A DNA stretch of 64,000 bases from Sphingomonas panacisoli (GTDB taxonomy: Bacteria > Pseudomonadota > Alphaproteobacteria > Sphingomonadales > Sphingomonadaceae): assembly GCF_007859635.1 (NCBI RefSeq), contig NZ_CP042306.1:372001-436000 (forward strand). The letters are read 5' to 3'. Shown here in pieces: positions 7,518-17,238 of this stretch. The notes under the pieces are model-generated. The model had not been told where the DNA came from, made no database searches, and saw only the letters and a program-made list of their open reading frames with translations. How positions within the stretch are numbered: the stretch's first letter is position 1; each line of letters starts with the position of its first letter. Made by a program: the position numbers and the translations under genes.

Positions 7518-8888
7518 CTAGTTTGGAGGACACGCCTTCAAAATGATGGCGGCCGTAGTTTCCGCAGGCAAAAATGTCAGGGCATTGTAGACCGTCTGCG
7601 CGTCAGCAGCCGCAAACGCCTGCGCATCCTGTTTTTCGATATTTCCAACCGTGGCGGCTGCCTGGGCAAAGGCAGCGGGTGATTTCGCCCAGCATATCAT
7701 GCCCTCGTTAACGGTCGAACGAAGCTTCACAGCTGCCGGCTCGACCAGCGCCGCACCAGCTTTTTGCAGCTCAGCTCTGTAGGTTTGGGTTTTTGCCTGA
7801 ATTTTGGCTGTCAGGAGCGCGAGACAATTATCGCGCAATACTGGGTCGATTTGCGGAACATCACCACGGAATTTGGCGATGCACAACATCTCGCCCTCGT
7901 CAAAATCATACGACATTCTGACGATATCTGTGACTGCAGCTGCGATCTTGTCGGTAACGGCAGGGTCTGGATTGTTGGCGCCGATCGTGGCGGCTGCACC
8001 CGAGCCGGCGGTGGCGCCAGCATTGGGCGCACTTGCATTGGGCCCCAAACTCTTCATCGCAGCCAAATAACTATTGGCTTTCGCGACCTTGTCGTTGGCT
8101 GCAGTGACTGCCTTTTTGGCGGCGTCGCAAGTGTTATAGGTCGCCAGCGCTGTAGCGTCAGTAGGGGCTGTAGCCGCCAGGATTGGGTCGCACTTGGCCG
8201 CGTCGTAGTTGGCGACAGCAATTTTCTGGGCTTCCGCGGCACCGGAAGCCTCATCAGTCGCTTTTCGAAGTTCGGTAAAGAAATCAGCACCGCCGACGAC
8301 GCTCGATGATGCCCCGCCAGCGGTTAGTAAGGTCGCTCGTGGGGAGGCGCTGCGAGTGAGCTGCTCGATCGCGAGGATGGCAACCATGTTGCGTTGATCG
8401 CGCGCCGATTGAACGATGAACTCATCGCGGCCGATTGCGCCGCTCATGTAACGCTCGCACGTCCTGTACAGCGATTCACGCAGCAGGTTGATCGTCTGCG
8501 TCCGTTCGATAGACCCAGCTGCTTCGCTGATCGCGAGGGCGGCGCGCAATTGAAGCGTTTTGTCGGTTGCTCCTGATAGAAGGCCCGATCCATTTAACTC
8601 CCCCGACGCACTTGCGCTTAAAGCGCTGAAGACGTCTGGCGCCGCTTCGGCACATATTGCCATATTCGCCGAAAACCCTGCTGCGCTCGCGGTTTTGGTA
8701 GCAGTCGTCGCAGGGAGTCGGACGACGAATACGTTACGCTGTTTCGCGTCCAGGGTAACAATCCTTGCATCGGAAAGCGTACTAGACGCGCCATTGAGTA
8801 GAGCGCGATTATGATAAATGGAGTTTCCTTCCGCGCAACCGCACAGCACCAGCGCGACAGCGACTAACGAAACTAAAGCACGGATCAT
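7518..8888 (-). CDS. lipoprotein of unknown function, 456 aa
   Basis: The ATG at 8888 gives a classic lipoprotein signal, MIRALVSLVAVALVLCGCAEG, with the lipobox LCGC. The mature protein is Ala/Thr-rich and mainly helical. A long helical stretch with heptad-like Ala/Lys spacing (KKAVTAANDKVAKANSYLAA) suggests a coiled coil. Scattered cysteines (AICAEAAPDV, YRTCERYMSG, EMLCIAKF) may form disulfides in the periplasm. An upstream TTG at 8900 keeps the frame open but is less likely. It appears to be the first clear gene of a two-gene unit with the 85-residue protein. No family recognised. Confidence 0.65.
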   Translation of the reverse strand: MIRALVSLVAVALVLCGCAEGNSIYHNRALLNGASSTLSDARIVTLDAKQRNVFVVRLPATTATKTASAAGFSANMAICAEAAPDVFSALSASASGELNGSGLLSGATDKTLQLRAALAISEAAGSIERTQTINLLRESLYRTCERYMSGAIGRDEFIVQSARDQRNMVAILAIEQLTRSASPRATLLTAGGASSSVVGGADFFTELRKATDEASGAAEAQKIAVANYDAAKCDPILAATAPTDATALATYNTCDAAKKAVTAANDKVAKANSYLAAMKSLGPNASAPNAGATAGSGAAATIGANNPDPAVTDKIAAAVTDIVRMSYDFDEGEMLCIAKFRGDVPQIDPVLRDNCLALLTAKIQAKTQTYRAELQKAGAALVEPAAVKLRSTVNEGMICWAKSPAAFAQAAATVGNIEKQDAQAFAAADAQTVYNALTFLPAETTAAIILKACPPN

Positions 8889-8900
8889 GCTCGCCCCCAA

Positions 8901-9173
8901 TCATGAATCGGTGGCACCTTCCTCCTCAAAATCGTCGTTTTCAATCAGCTTCTCTAGCTTCATCCAAATTGGATGCAGTTGATGCGTTGGTGTTTGACTG
9001 CGAGCTGCTTGAATGCCGTTGAGCCAAGCGGGTAGCTCTGTCCAGCGCCAAGCATCTGGACTGCAGGTTTTGCGCGATCCTCGACCAGGTTGGGGTCGCT
9101 TTTGGCAGCGGCTCGAAAACAAGACACAGTAATATATAAAGATGATACAGTAGTACACAATGAACCGATGCAT
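8901..9173 (-). CDS. doubtful small ORF upstream of the lipoprotein gene
   Basis: A 90-residue frame ending 12 bases before the lipoprotein ATG. The N-terminus is an odd hydrophobic aromatic stretch (YYCIIFIYYCVLF) from AT-rich DNA; the C-terminal half (MKLEKLIENDDFEEEGATDS) reads more like protein. It may be a real gene with a later start, or chance. The remaining bases from 9174 to 9437 hold no gene I can support. Confidence 0.2.
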   Translation of the reverse strand: MHRFIVYYCIIFIYYCVLFSSRCQKRPQPGRGSRKTCSPDAWRWTELPAWLNGIQAARSQTPTHQLHPIWMKLEKLIENDDFEEEGATDS

Positions 9174-9437
9174 TAGAGCCAGTTAGTCAGGTCCGATGAC
9201 TGATCACGCGTCGTCCATACCAAATGTATTGATAGCGAACTGCCCGATGCGATTACGATGACCGCCATTGATTACGCCGCCTGGGGTACGTTTTCCTTGC
9301 CCTTGATCGGGAATATCAAGCGCCTAATTTGGTGGTATTGTTCGATTGAGGCGGTGATAGAGCCGCGCCATCGGCATTTGGACGAACCCTGCGCGTCGAT
9401 GGTGACGCGCATAGCGTCGCTACCCGAGGCAATTGGC

Positions 9438-9842
9438 TCAATCATGCAATCGAACGCCGCATGACGACTGCGCTTTGAGAAAGAGATGGTTCATAGCATC
9501 AATTGCGGTCGCAGAAAGGACGAACGCCGCTAGGCCATCTGCCGTATATCGCGTCGCGTGCTGCACGGCATCGTTCCTCATTGCCTCCACGACCAGTGCC
9601 GTCGGTCTCAGTCGATTCTGTAAGGCCGATCTAATTACTAACGTGAACGCCAGCTTTTGGTTTTTTGCGTGACTAAGGTCGGTCGCTTTAAACACGCGTC
9701 CCGGGTGGAAAGAGAGGCTCAAGACTTGCTCTGCGCCAAGTCGGTTAGCCGTCGCGTTGAGCGGCGACAACAAAGTACCGCGAACGGTCGCGGCAATGAT
9801 CGCAAACGCCCCTCGCCTCAAAATGTCATCAATAGCATTCAT
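9438..9842 (-). CDS. hypothetical protein, 134 aa
   Basis: The ATG at 9842, with AGAGAG about ten bases upstream, starts MNAIDDILRRGAFAIIAATV. The frame extends further upstream but there it overlaps the promoter of the next gene, so the internal start is preferred. The protein is Ala/Leu-rich with probable helices and ends in CGVRLHD. No domain is recognised. Moderate doubt remains that it is expressed. Confidence 0.4.
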   Translation of the reverse strand: MNAIDDILRRGAFAIIAATVRGTLLSPLNATANRLGAEQVLSLSFHPGRVFKATDLSHAKNQKLAFTLVIRSALQNRLRPTALVVEAMRNDAVQHATRYTADGLAAFVLSATAIDAMNHLFLKAQSSCGVRLHD

Positions 9843-10110
9843 GACCCGCACACTCTCTTGCGAACAGGGTGACTGTCTCGTCATAGGAGTTGTCCGCGTG
9901 CATGTGGCACGATCGGGGTCTGTTTTTGGACCGATCATGGGAAGCACCGAAGCTAGTCCACCAAAAATGTGATGATCGGCCGAAAAGCTAACACAGGGGA
10001 CTTGGCAGGTTGCTGCGGGTGCAGCAGTATTGTCTGACCAATGCACTGCAACGCCCATTTGGTTGGGAACGAAAAATCGATCGACCACGATTTTGCTAAG
10101 GAGGATTGTG

Positions 10111-10983
10111 ATGCGTTTGATTTTCTCGTTGTTGTTAATCGCCGTTCCGAGCGTCGCGGTCGCACAAGATGTTAAATCGCAAGATGACATTGTCGTACGC
10201 GCCAAACGTAAGCAGGATCGCGCAGTCGCCGAAGCCTTTGTCAGGAGTGTTTCGACCAGGACCGATGGCCAACTTGCGCGTTTTCATCAGCCAGTGTGCG
10301 CCGACGTGATTGGTTTGCCGCAATCCTACGCAACGATTGTTAAAGAGCGCATCATCGCTGATGCGGTCTCTGTCGGTGCGCCGGTCGCGAAAAAGGCGAC
10401 ATGTACACCTAATTTGATCGTAATCGTCGCGACTAGTGGCAGCGACCTGGTCATAGACATGCGATCCAGGCGACCAGATTGGCTGACTGGTCTGAGCCCC
10501 AGCGATATCGATGCGTTGACCACACCCGCACCGGCGCGCGCATGGAGCGTCACGTCGCTGCGCAACGAGGCTGGCGAAGAACTGAGCGACGCAGATATGC
10601 AGCACGCATTGTTCGACAAAACGCGCGACACATTTAGTCAGACTCCGGTGCTTCGCGTGCGCTCGACGTCGATCAGGCAATATGCGTCTCGGCGAGATCT
10701 CGAAGCATCGTTCGTCGTGATCGACCAATCGGCGACGGTGGGCTTGTCGCTCCGCCAGATCGCGGATTATGCGGCAATGCGCGGTCTCGGGCATGCCCGT
10801 CCGCCGGCGTCTGGGGGGCAGGTTGATACGATCTTGTCGCTGCTCGACGGTAGCGGGACGGCACCTCGTGCGCTGACGGGATCGGATACCGCTTTCCTCC
10901 GCGGGCTGTACGCTTCGGATGGACTGAGCAGCGCGGCGACTGAGCGTAATGCGATTGCGCGACGGATCGCCAACGAGAAATAG
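10111..10983 (+). CDS. secreted hypothetical protein, 290 aa
   Basis: A strong AAGGAGGA site lies 8 bases before the ATG at 10111. The N-terminus is a clear cleavable signal, MRLIFSLLLIAVPSVAVAQD. The segment after it (DDIVVRAKRKQDRAVAEAFV) and the conserved-looking block (RFHQPVCADVIGLP, then TCTPNLIVIV) with two Cys resemble a family of exported sphingomonad proteins of unknown function. The C-terminal third contains LRQIADYAAMRGLGHARPP and may contact the cell envelope. It stands alone; no operon partner is evident. Confidence 0.65.
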   Translation: MRLIFSLLLIAVPSVAVAQDVKSQDDIVVRAKRKQDRAVAEAFVRSVSTRTDGQLARFHQPVCADVIGLPQSYATIVKERIIADAVSVGAPVAKKATCTPNLIVIVATSGSDLVIDMRSRRPDWLTGLSPSDIDALTTPAPARAWSVTSLRNEAGEELSDADMQHALFDKTRDTFSQTPVLRVRSTSIRQYASRRDLEASFVVIDQSATVGLSLRQIADYAAMRGLGHARPPASGGQVDTILSLLDGSGTAPRALTGSDTAFLRGLYASDGLSSAATERNAIARRIANEK

Positions 10984-12357
10984 CGGGGCTTAAAACATAC
11001 CGAGTGGAGCAGGGCGTTTGGCAGCGTCGCCCGACTAGATCGTTCTCATGGGTGGGGGGATAACTAGCAAACCTGCCCCTGCCCCGACCTCTGCCGCGAA
11101 AATTTCGAGAACGATAAACGCCACCTTGCGCGGCCTCATCGACTTGGCTGTGTCATTGTGATCGGGGACTCAACGCGAGCGGTATTGGCAGGATTACTAA
11201 TCGACTGGCGGTCAAATTCCGTGAGTAGGGCCCAGTAAAAAATCATTCGCTGTAGCACCATCTGCTCGCTCCAAGCATCGAGCAGAGCGAACAGGCCATA
11301 TCTTCAGAGTCGCCGGTGATGGCGGCTCGCCGGTCCCGTCGAGATCGGTTGGCGGGGGCGTGCCTCGTGGAAAGGGGGCCACGTGCCAGGAACGTGGGGC
11401 ATAGCCGACGGTCCCGCGGCCGAGGCAGTGATGGAAGACTAGCTGCGCGCCTAGGGGCGATGTCGTTGCGTGACCTCAAGGCAACTGGCGACCCGTTAAC
11501 GACACGCTGGCCCGGCAGGTAACGCCAAACCTGCTGCGACTGGCGCTGAGTGAAAGCTGCAGGCAACAGCAGTTGGTGGCTGTGTCGCACGACAGAGCGA
11601 CCCGGCGGGGTCACGCGCGCGAACCCAAACATCAGCTCAACTCTGCAAAGAACTTTTGCGATCTCGAGCGATCGAAGTTACGCTCCCAGTCCTCGCGGTA
11701 TTGCTGGCCTGAAGACATTAGTGGGCGGGCGGATTGCCTATGCGATGACCAGTAGCGTAACGATTGGCCCCGCGCGTCATGGGACTTTTCTGCACCTGCA
11801 GTTCAGTAGGTTAGCTCGCTAGAGCATTGATTTAGCGACATAACGTCAAAGTGATGAGGCGACCCGTTCTTAACGATGATGGAGCCTTGAGGCGACGGCG
11901 ATCGCGCTAGTCGAGGCCAAAACACCTTTAGACCGACGTAAAAATCCAAGGCGAATTGCAAATCGCTGTGTGTCGTTTGTGTGACGCACCGCGGGGAGCG
12001 GTAAAGCATCGGCCCGTATTTGTTTATTTAGCTTCGCATACGGCGTAAATCACTGCCATTGCGGTTGTCGGTAACGTAACCGATGATCCCTGATGCTGCG
12101 ACAGTTATGTTGCAGTGAAGACGATCAATATTAGTATCCGAAGGACTATTGTATTTGAGTTTTACCTTAGTTGATCGTGAATAGCTTTGCGGGCTTATAT
12201 TAATCCATTAGTCGGTAGAAATACTAGCGCTAACCGCGTTTCTCATGATCGCTTTATTTGATGAAATTACGCAAGCGCACCTTTCGACGAAGTGCGCCTT
12301 GTTCGCGCCACACGGCGTGCCGCCAACGAATTAAAACTACTTCAGGGAGAATTTAAC
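10984..12357. other. long gene-poor intergenic region
   Basis: About 1.4 kb between two plus-strand genes. Only short frames with Arg/Ser-rich, non-protein-like translations are present on both strands. AT content rises after 12000, as expected for the promoter region of the TonB receptor. I see no RNA gene, repeat or recognisable gene remnant, although part of 11240-11760 could be decayed coding DNA. Confidence 0.4.
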
Positions 12358-15300
12358 ATGCGGGTTTCTTATCTCAACAGAGGTTTTCGCGCAGGAAGCT
12401 CGCTAAACACTCTCGCGGTGGTCGGAGCAGGCGCCGCCATGTCGGCCTTTTTTGCGCCTCCTGCGTTGGCGCAGGATGCTGCTGCCACGCCGACCACTCC
12501 GGCAGCTACGACGGCACCAGCAGCTGACGATCAGACCGACGGCAATGATATCGTGATTACCGGTACTCTTTTTCGTGGTGCGAATGGTGCGAATATCGCA
12601 TCGCCGGTTACCACCGTCACCGCCGACGATCTCAACAAGCGTGGCATTAGCACTGTGCAGTCGGCGCTTCAGATGCTGGCGTCTAACAATGGGCCAGCTC
12701 TCACCAACTCGTTTGCTGCCAACGGCGCGTTTGCTGGCGGCGCATCCTCAGTTTCATTGCGCGGCTTGTCAACTAACTCCACACTTGTGTTGTTCGATGG
12801 GCTTCGCGCAGCCTATTACCCACTCGCCGATGACGGCTCGCGCAACTTTGTCGATCTCAACACAATACCCGATGCGATCGTTGACCGCATCGAAGTCCTT
12901 CGCGATGGCGCCTCATCGAGTTACGGTGCTGACGCGATCGCGGGGGTTGTAAACGTCATCACGAAGCGTCAGGTCACTGGCGTCCAGGCGACGGTAGAAG
13001 CTGGGATTACCGAGCGGGGAGACGCTGCCAATCAGCGTCTCAGCCTTACTGCGGGAATTGGTGATCTTTCGACGCAGCGGTTCAACGTCTACGTCAACGT
13101 TCACTACCTGCATCAAGACATGCTCCACAATCGCGACCTCGGCTATCCCTATAATACGGCAAACCAGACCGGGATCTGCTTCGACGGAAACTGTGGCGCC
13201 GACCTTCGGGCAAACTCGCCATTAAATTACGGTGGCGTGTCAGCCTCTGTGCCAATCTTCTTGGTGCGTCCTGCCAATCCAACGACGTTCGCTGCCATAC
13301 CAGGTAGTCGCTACCAGTTCCTAAATCCAACGAATGGCTGCGGTCGCTTTCAACCGTATAACCCAACCGCTGCCGAGCTAGCGGGCTTTCCGAATTCTCC
13401 GACAACGGTTTGCGTTCAAGATCAGGTCGCTGATGGCAACATAATCGAGCCTAAACTAACGCGGCTCGGTGCCTCCGCGCGCGCAACGATGGAGATCGGT
13501 GACCGGACCCATGCCTATGTTGAATTCAATTTCGAGCAAAGTACCGTTTCCTATACAGGGTACGGTTTGGCGGGTCCGTTTCCTACAAATTCTCTGGTAC
13601 GCGCTCAAGCACCGGCCGGTATCCTCTATCCAGCGTTCAGTACCGCAGCCGTTGCAAGCGCTGCGACCGCGCCTGGATCGGCTCCGCTCGCGTTACCAGT
13701 TTACATCTGTCCGCGTTTGACGGTCGGGGCTTGTACGGCGGCGAATGGCACCCTTAACCCTCAAAATCCATTCGCCGCTGCGGGACAAGTCGCATTGGTA
13801 CTGGGCACTACACCCGACCTCAGTCAGTTCACTGCCACACGTAGTCGCGCTTATCGCCTGGCTGGCGGCATTAATGGAACATTCGGCGACGAATGGGACT
13901 GGCGCGTGGACGGTGTCGGCATGGTGAATGACCTGCGCCGTCAATTCTCTGGCTACGTCTACATCCAGCATCTCCTGGACGTCGTCCGAGACGGCTCGTA
14001 CAACTTCGTCAACCCGTCTGCCAACACGCAGGCGGTCCGCGACTATCTCGCCCCGACATTATTGTCGAACGCAAACTCGGAGATGTATCAGCTCAACGCG
14101 ACGCTTACGCACGCGCTCTTTAACCTGCCTGGCGGTCCGCTTCAGTTCGGTATCGGTGGAGCGGTCCGCTATGAATCGGTTTACGCGCCCAGTGCCAACC
14201 CCGATTACAACGGACCGACACAGCGGTATTTCAATGTGAACGCATTTGGCACGATTGGACATCGTTGGGTTCAATCAGGCTTCTTCGAAATAAAGGCGCC
14301 GGTCTTTGACCAGCTGTCGCTCGAAGGTTCGGGTCGCTACGATCATTATTCGTCCGGGCAGTCCAACTTTTCGCCAAAGGCAGGTGTCGTGATCAAGCCG
14401 GTCCGCGGCGTTCTACTGCGCGGTTCGATCTCTGGCGGCTTCCGCATTCCCTCCTTTGGCGAAACTAGCGCTTTGCCAACGACCGGCTACGTCCCTTATT
14501 TCACGCAGCTACCAGCCGCCTATTTAGCCCAATTCAGCAACCCTGGCGTGACGTGCACAGCTTCTTCGCCAGCAAACTGTTCGGTCTACGTAAGCGCGTA
14601 TACTGTTGGAGAGAAAGCAGTCGCCAATCCAGCCTTGAAGCCGGAGAAATCCCGCAACATTACCCTTGGCGCAGAGTTTAAGCCCACTCGCTGGCTTACA
14701 CTGTCGGGCGATTACTATAACATCCGGAAAACAGGCGCGATCCAGCCTGCGCCTTTTGGTGACGCACTGAAGCAATATTATGCTAACGGCACAATGAAAG
14801 CTGGTTACACGTTTGAGCTAGCTGCGCCTGACGTAAATCATCCCCTCGCACCGCCAGTGGTTGCCACCGTCGGTGCACCGTTCATCAACGCCAATAAGAT
14901 TGAAACGGAGGGGGTCGAGTTTGGTGCGCAGTACTCCATCCCGCTCTTTGGCGAGGTTCGGCTGTCCGGGAATGCGGAAGCCGCATATGTTATCAAGCTT
15001 AATACCGTTTACGCCGACGGCCACGTCGAGCGGTACGTCGATACCCTCGGAAACTTCAATCTGACATCCGGGTCGGGTACCTTCCGCTGGAAGGGATCAT
15101 GGCAGAACACGCTGGAATTTGGCAAGATCGGCTCGCTCACTGCGACGGCCTATTATACAAACGGCTATAATTTGTCGGCCGACGATCAGAATAGTGGCCG
15201 TTGCACCGATCCTGATCCCAACAGCGGAAATTCGGGACTGGACGGTGGATTGCAGCCGTGTCGGGTTAAGCCATTTTTTAACCTCGATTTGACCGGTGAA

Positions 15301-15468
15301 GTGAATGTCGGCGAGCGCTTCACATTTTATGTGAACGTGCTCAACGTACTCAATACAAGGCCGCCGCTCGATACGGTGACCTACAGCGGCTATTTGTACA
15401 ACTCGGTACAAGCCGAGCAAGGTATCATCGGCCGCGCATTCCGTGCCGGCGTAAGGGCCAAATTCTAA
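12358..15468 (+). CDS. TonB-dependent outer-membrane receptor
   Basis: A 1036-residue receptor for energy-dependent uptake across the outer membrane. The ATG at 12358 follows CAGGGAGA and begins a signal peptide ending at PALAQDA. A low-complexity Ala/Thr/Pro linker precedes the plug domain (DIVITGTLFRG, SPVTTVTADDLNKRG, VDRIEVLRDGASSSYGADA, GVVNVITKR). The rest is a beta barrel (NPALKPEKSRNITLG, then the C-terminal strand RAFRAGVRAKF ending in Phe). Ligand cannot be predicted. It closely resembles the receptor at 48751-51852 in signal peptide, plug and barrel, so the two are paralogues. A hairpin terminator follows directly. Confidence 0.9.
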   Translation: MRVSYLNRGFRAGSSLNTLAVVGAGAAMSAFFAPPALAQDAAATPTTPAATTAPAADDQTDGNDIVITGTLFRGANGANIASPVTTVTADDLNKRGISTVQSALQMLASNNGPALTNSFAANGAFAGGASSVSLRGLSTNSTLVLFDGLRAAYYPLADDGSRNFVDLNTIPDAIVDRIEVLRDGASSSYGADAIAGVVNVITKRQVTGVQATVEAGITERGDAANQRLSLTAGIGDLSTQRFNVYVNVHYLHQDMLHNRDLGYPYNTANQTGICFDGNCGADLRANSPLNYGGVSASVPIFLVRPANPTTFAAIPGSRYQFLNPTNGCGRFQPYNPTAAELAGFPNSPTTVCVQDQVADGNIIEPKLTRLGASARATMEIGDRTHAYVEFNFEQSTVSYTGYGLAGPFPTNSLVRAQAPAGILYPAFSTAAVASAATAPGSAPLALPVYICPRLTVGACTAANGTLNPQNPFAAAGQVALVLGTTPDLSQFTATRSRAYRLAGGINGTFGDEWDWRVDGVGMVNDLRRQFSGYVYIQHLLDVVRDGSYNFVNPSANTQAVRDYLAPTLLSNANSEMYQLNATLTHALFNLPGGPLQFGIGGAVRYESVYAPSANPDYNGPTQRYFNVNAFGTIGHRWVQSGFFEIKAPVFDQLSLEGSGRYDHYSSGQSNFSPKAGVVIKPVRGVLLRGSISGGFRIPSFGETSALPTTGYVPYFTQLPAAYLAQFSNPGVTCTASSPANCSVYVSAYTVGEKAVANPALKPEKSRNITLGAEFKPTRWLTLSGDYYNIRKTGAIQPAPFGDALKQYYANGTMKAGYTFELAAPDVNHPLAPPVVATVGAPFINANKIETEGVEFGAQYSIPLFGEVRLSGNAEAAYVIKLNTVYADGHVERYVDTLGNFNLTSGSGTFRWKGSWQNTLEFGKIGSLTATAYYTNGYNLSADDQNSGRCTDPDPNSGNSGLDGGLQPCRVKPFFNLDLTGEVNVGERFTFYVNVLNVLNTRPPLDTVTYSGYLYNSVQAEQGIIGRAFRAGVRAKF

Positions 15469-15487
15469 CCAGCCCAGATTGATAACG

Positions 15488-15518
15488 AAAAAGGCGGAGT
15501 CGAGCGGCTCCGCCTTTT
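15488..15518 (+). terminator. rho-independent terminator after TonB receptor
   Basis: An 11-base perfect stem (AAAAGGCGGAG with CTCCGCCTTTT) around an 8-base loop, ending in TTTT, 20 bases after the receptor stop codon. Confidence 0.8.
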
Positions 15519-15757
15519 CACCTATCGTTCTTGTGTCCGCCCAGCTTCGGCGGGTTTCAAGCAAAAGCGCTGTCATTCGAGTGCTACTCGCCGCCGAAAA
15601 ACGATATGAAATAACTCCTAATCAGCTGCTCCACACCGGGCCGGTGCCGGTCGCCATTGTCCGCATACTAGGCAGCAGCTGATGCCTTGATTGATTCAAA
15701 TCCTTGACGGACTAACCCGGTGAGTCCACCGGGCAACAGCTTCGCAGGGAGACGAAC

Positions 15758-16234
15758 ATGGCTGATGAACTGAATGCTGTTGAGCTCGCAACCGAGCTTA
15801 CGATCGCCTGGCTGGGCAATCCAAATACACGCGCGACTGCGGAAGAAGTCCCAGCGTTTCTCGCTCAAATGCATAGCGCCGTTATCGGTCTATCCGGCCC
15901 TTCCGCACCACTGCTCGAAGAACCCACAACCGAATACGAACCGGCAGTATCGGTTCGGAAATCGCTTGGGTCCAAAGACCATCTTATCTCGCTGATTGAC
16001 GGCAAGCCCTACAAAACCTTGCGTCGACATCTCGCCACTCACGGTCTGACGCCGGAGCAGTATCGCGAGCGCTATAATCTAAAGCCGGACTACCCAATGG
16101 TCGCCGAGAGTTATTCATCTAGTCGCCGTGAGTTGGCCAAGAAAATCGGTCTTGGCCGTAAACGGAAGGCAGCTGACACTGTAACGCCCAAAGCGCCTGC
16201 TGCTCGAAAGCCTCGATCGTCTACGAAAAACTAA
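15758..16234 (+). CDS. MucR/Ros family transcription regulator
   Basis: A 158-residue MucR-type protein. The core HLISLIDGKPYKTLRRHL followed by ATHGLTPEQYRERY, the NLKPDYPMVAESY segment and KKIGLGRKR matches the Ros/MucR fold, which binds AT-rich promoters and often controls surface polysaccharide and symbiosis or virulence genes. The two cysteines that would bind zinc in Ros-type fingers are replaced (ISLID instead of a CxxC arrangement), as in other zinc-less MucR proteins. GGGAGA lies shortly before the ATG. The lysine/arginine-rich tail suits DNA binding. Confidence 0.85.
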   Translation: MADELNAVELATELTIAWLGNPNTRATAEEVPAFLAQMHSAVIGLSGPSAPLLEEPTTEYEPAVSVRKSLGSKDHLISLIDGKPYKTLRRHLATHGLTPEQYRERYNLKPDYPMVAESYSSSRRELAKKIGLGRKRKAADTVTPKAPAARKPRSSTKN

Positions 16235-16245
16235 CATCGTTGTTG

Positions 16246-16286
16246 GAGCGCGGCCGTGCAGGTTGGTTGCCCCGCGCGGCCACGCT
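16246..16286 (+). terminator. hairpin after mucR-like gene
   Basis: A 14-base stem with one mismatch and one wobble pair (GAGCGCGGCCGTGC against GCGCGGCCACGCTC) 12 bases past the stop. There is no T-run, so it may act with Rho or only protect the transcript end. Confidence 0.45.
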
Positions 16287-16476
16287 CAGTACCTGAAATA
16301 TGTAGTTGACGTCGCCAACGCACTCCACCGGATTCGCCATCATAGCGTCAGCTGCTGTTAGACCTGCCCATATTGTCAACACGCTGCCTGTTGGGGCGTC
16401 AAACTATTCTCCCGCAACTACTTACAACTCAGTGAAGACACGTAGTTTGTTAGCGAGTTGCGAGTGGGGCGGACGA

Positions 16477-17010
16477 TCAGGGCAGCCTTTCGGACTTATG
16501 CCGTTGTTCGAAGCCAGGTTCGACGTGACCGCATTTGAGTTTCTCGGCGATCTGCGTTGGATGACCGCTCACAGCTAGAAATCCGTTAATCAACTCGGGT
16601 GGGACGTCGTGCGCCCATGCGTAGAGCATTTGGTTGCCAAATACGTGGCGGTCTTTGCGCGACAGTGGTGACTCATCCGCGAACATCGCGAGTAAACCGA
16701 GCTTGAATGGGTTTTTGAGCGCCTCTTCGACAAGCCGGCTGGGCCGCGCGTCGGCTCTAGGGTTTAATCGGAACACGCCGTCCTGCCCCGTTTCAATGTA
16801 ATGCGCTAACAAGCCATATGCTTGACGCTTGAACCAGGCGTTTGGGCTTTCCTCGCCTTTCTCCGCCGCCATCCCTTTTCGCGATTGCCACTCGTCCAGG
16901 ATGGCTTGAGCCCATGCGTTGAACGTTTTCGACGCGTTACGTCGCTCCACAACAGTCGTTGGCAACGGCGGCAATCCTGCGGCCCAGTTCACGTTACGGC
17001 CTTCGACCAT
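16477..17010 (-). CDS. hypothetical protein, 177 aa
   Basis: ATG at 17010. The product looks soluble and helical (SKTFNAWAQAILDEWQSRKG, AWFKRQAYGLLAHYIETG) with a Cys near the C-terminus. No domain recognised. Its start faces a divergent set of small genes across a 99-base region that contains two operator-like palindromes (17034-17092), so both sides may be controlled by one regulator, perhaps this protein. Confidence 0.5.
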   Translation of the reverse strand: MVEGRNVNWAAGLPPLPTTVVERRNASKTFNAWAQAILDEWQSRKGMAAEKGEESPNAWFKRQAYGLLAHYIETGQDGVFRLNPRADARPSRLVEEALKNPFKLGLLAMFADESPLSRKDRHVFGNQMLYAWAHDVPPELINGFLAVSGHPTQIAEKLKCGHVEPGFEQRHKSERLP

Positions 17011-17033
17011 TGACCCCTCGATCAGTCACTTGA

Positions 17034-17092
17034 CGTCCCACTACAATAGGACCATGAGGTCGATCACGCAAACGTCCCATTGCAATGGGACG
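17034..17092. promoter_or_regulatory. pair of 20-bp palindromic sites between divergent genes
   Basis: The site at 17073-17092 is a perfect 20-bp palindrome (CGTCCCATTGCAATGGGACG). The site at 17034-17053 matches it at 16 of 20 positions (CGTCCCACTACAATAGGACC). Their centres are 39 bases apart, close to four helical turns. They lie between the minus-strand gene starting at 17010 and the plus-strand start at 17110, a standard layout for an operator pair controlling divergent promoters. Confidence 0.6.
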
Positions 17093-17109
17093 GCGTAGAG
17101 GAGGAAAAT

Positions 17110-17232
17110 ATGAACGGCCAGTACCAACTAATCACCCCGCCGCATTACTCGGAGTCTCTAGCCAACATGATAGTCCCCGCGTTTACCCTGGCACTCCGCT
17201 ATAGAGATCTGCTCGAGGACGCTCCTGTTTGA
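17110..17232 (+). CDS. 40-residue hypothetical peptide
   Basis: ATG at 17110 with a strong GAGGAGGA site 5-12 bases upstream. The peptide begins MNGQYQLITPPHYSESLANM and continues into a mildly hydrophobic helix with Arg and acidic residues, ending DAPV. The next gene starts 6 bases after its stop, so it likely leads a three-gene unit downstream of the palindromic operators. It could be a leader, a toxin-like small protein or simply an unknown. Confidence 0.5.
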   Translation: MNGQYQLITPPHYSESLANMIVPAFTLALRYRDLLEDAPV

Positions 17233-17238
17233 GAGCAG

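Noticed and set aside
11243..11760. Short frames on both strands in the 11 kb gap, considered as a transposase remnant
   Set aside because: Translations are Arg/Ser-rich with no consistent motif; not supportable.
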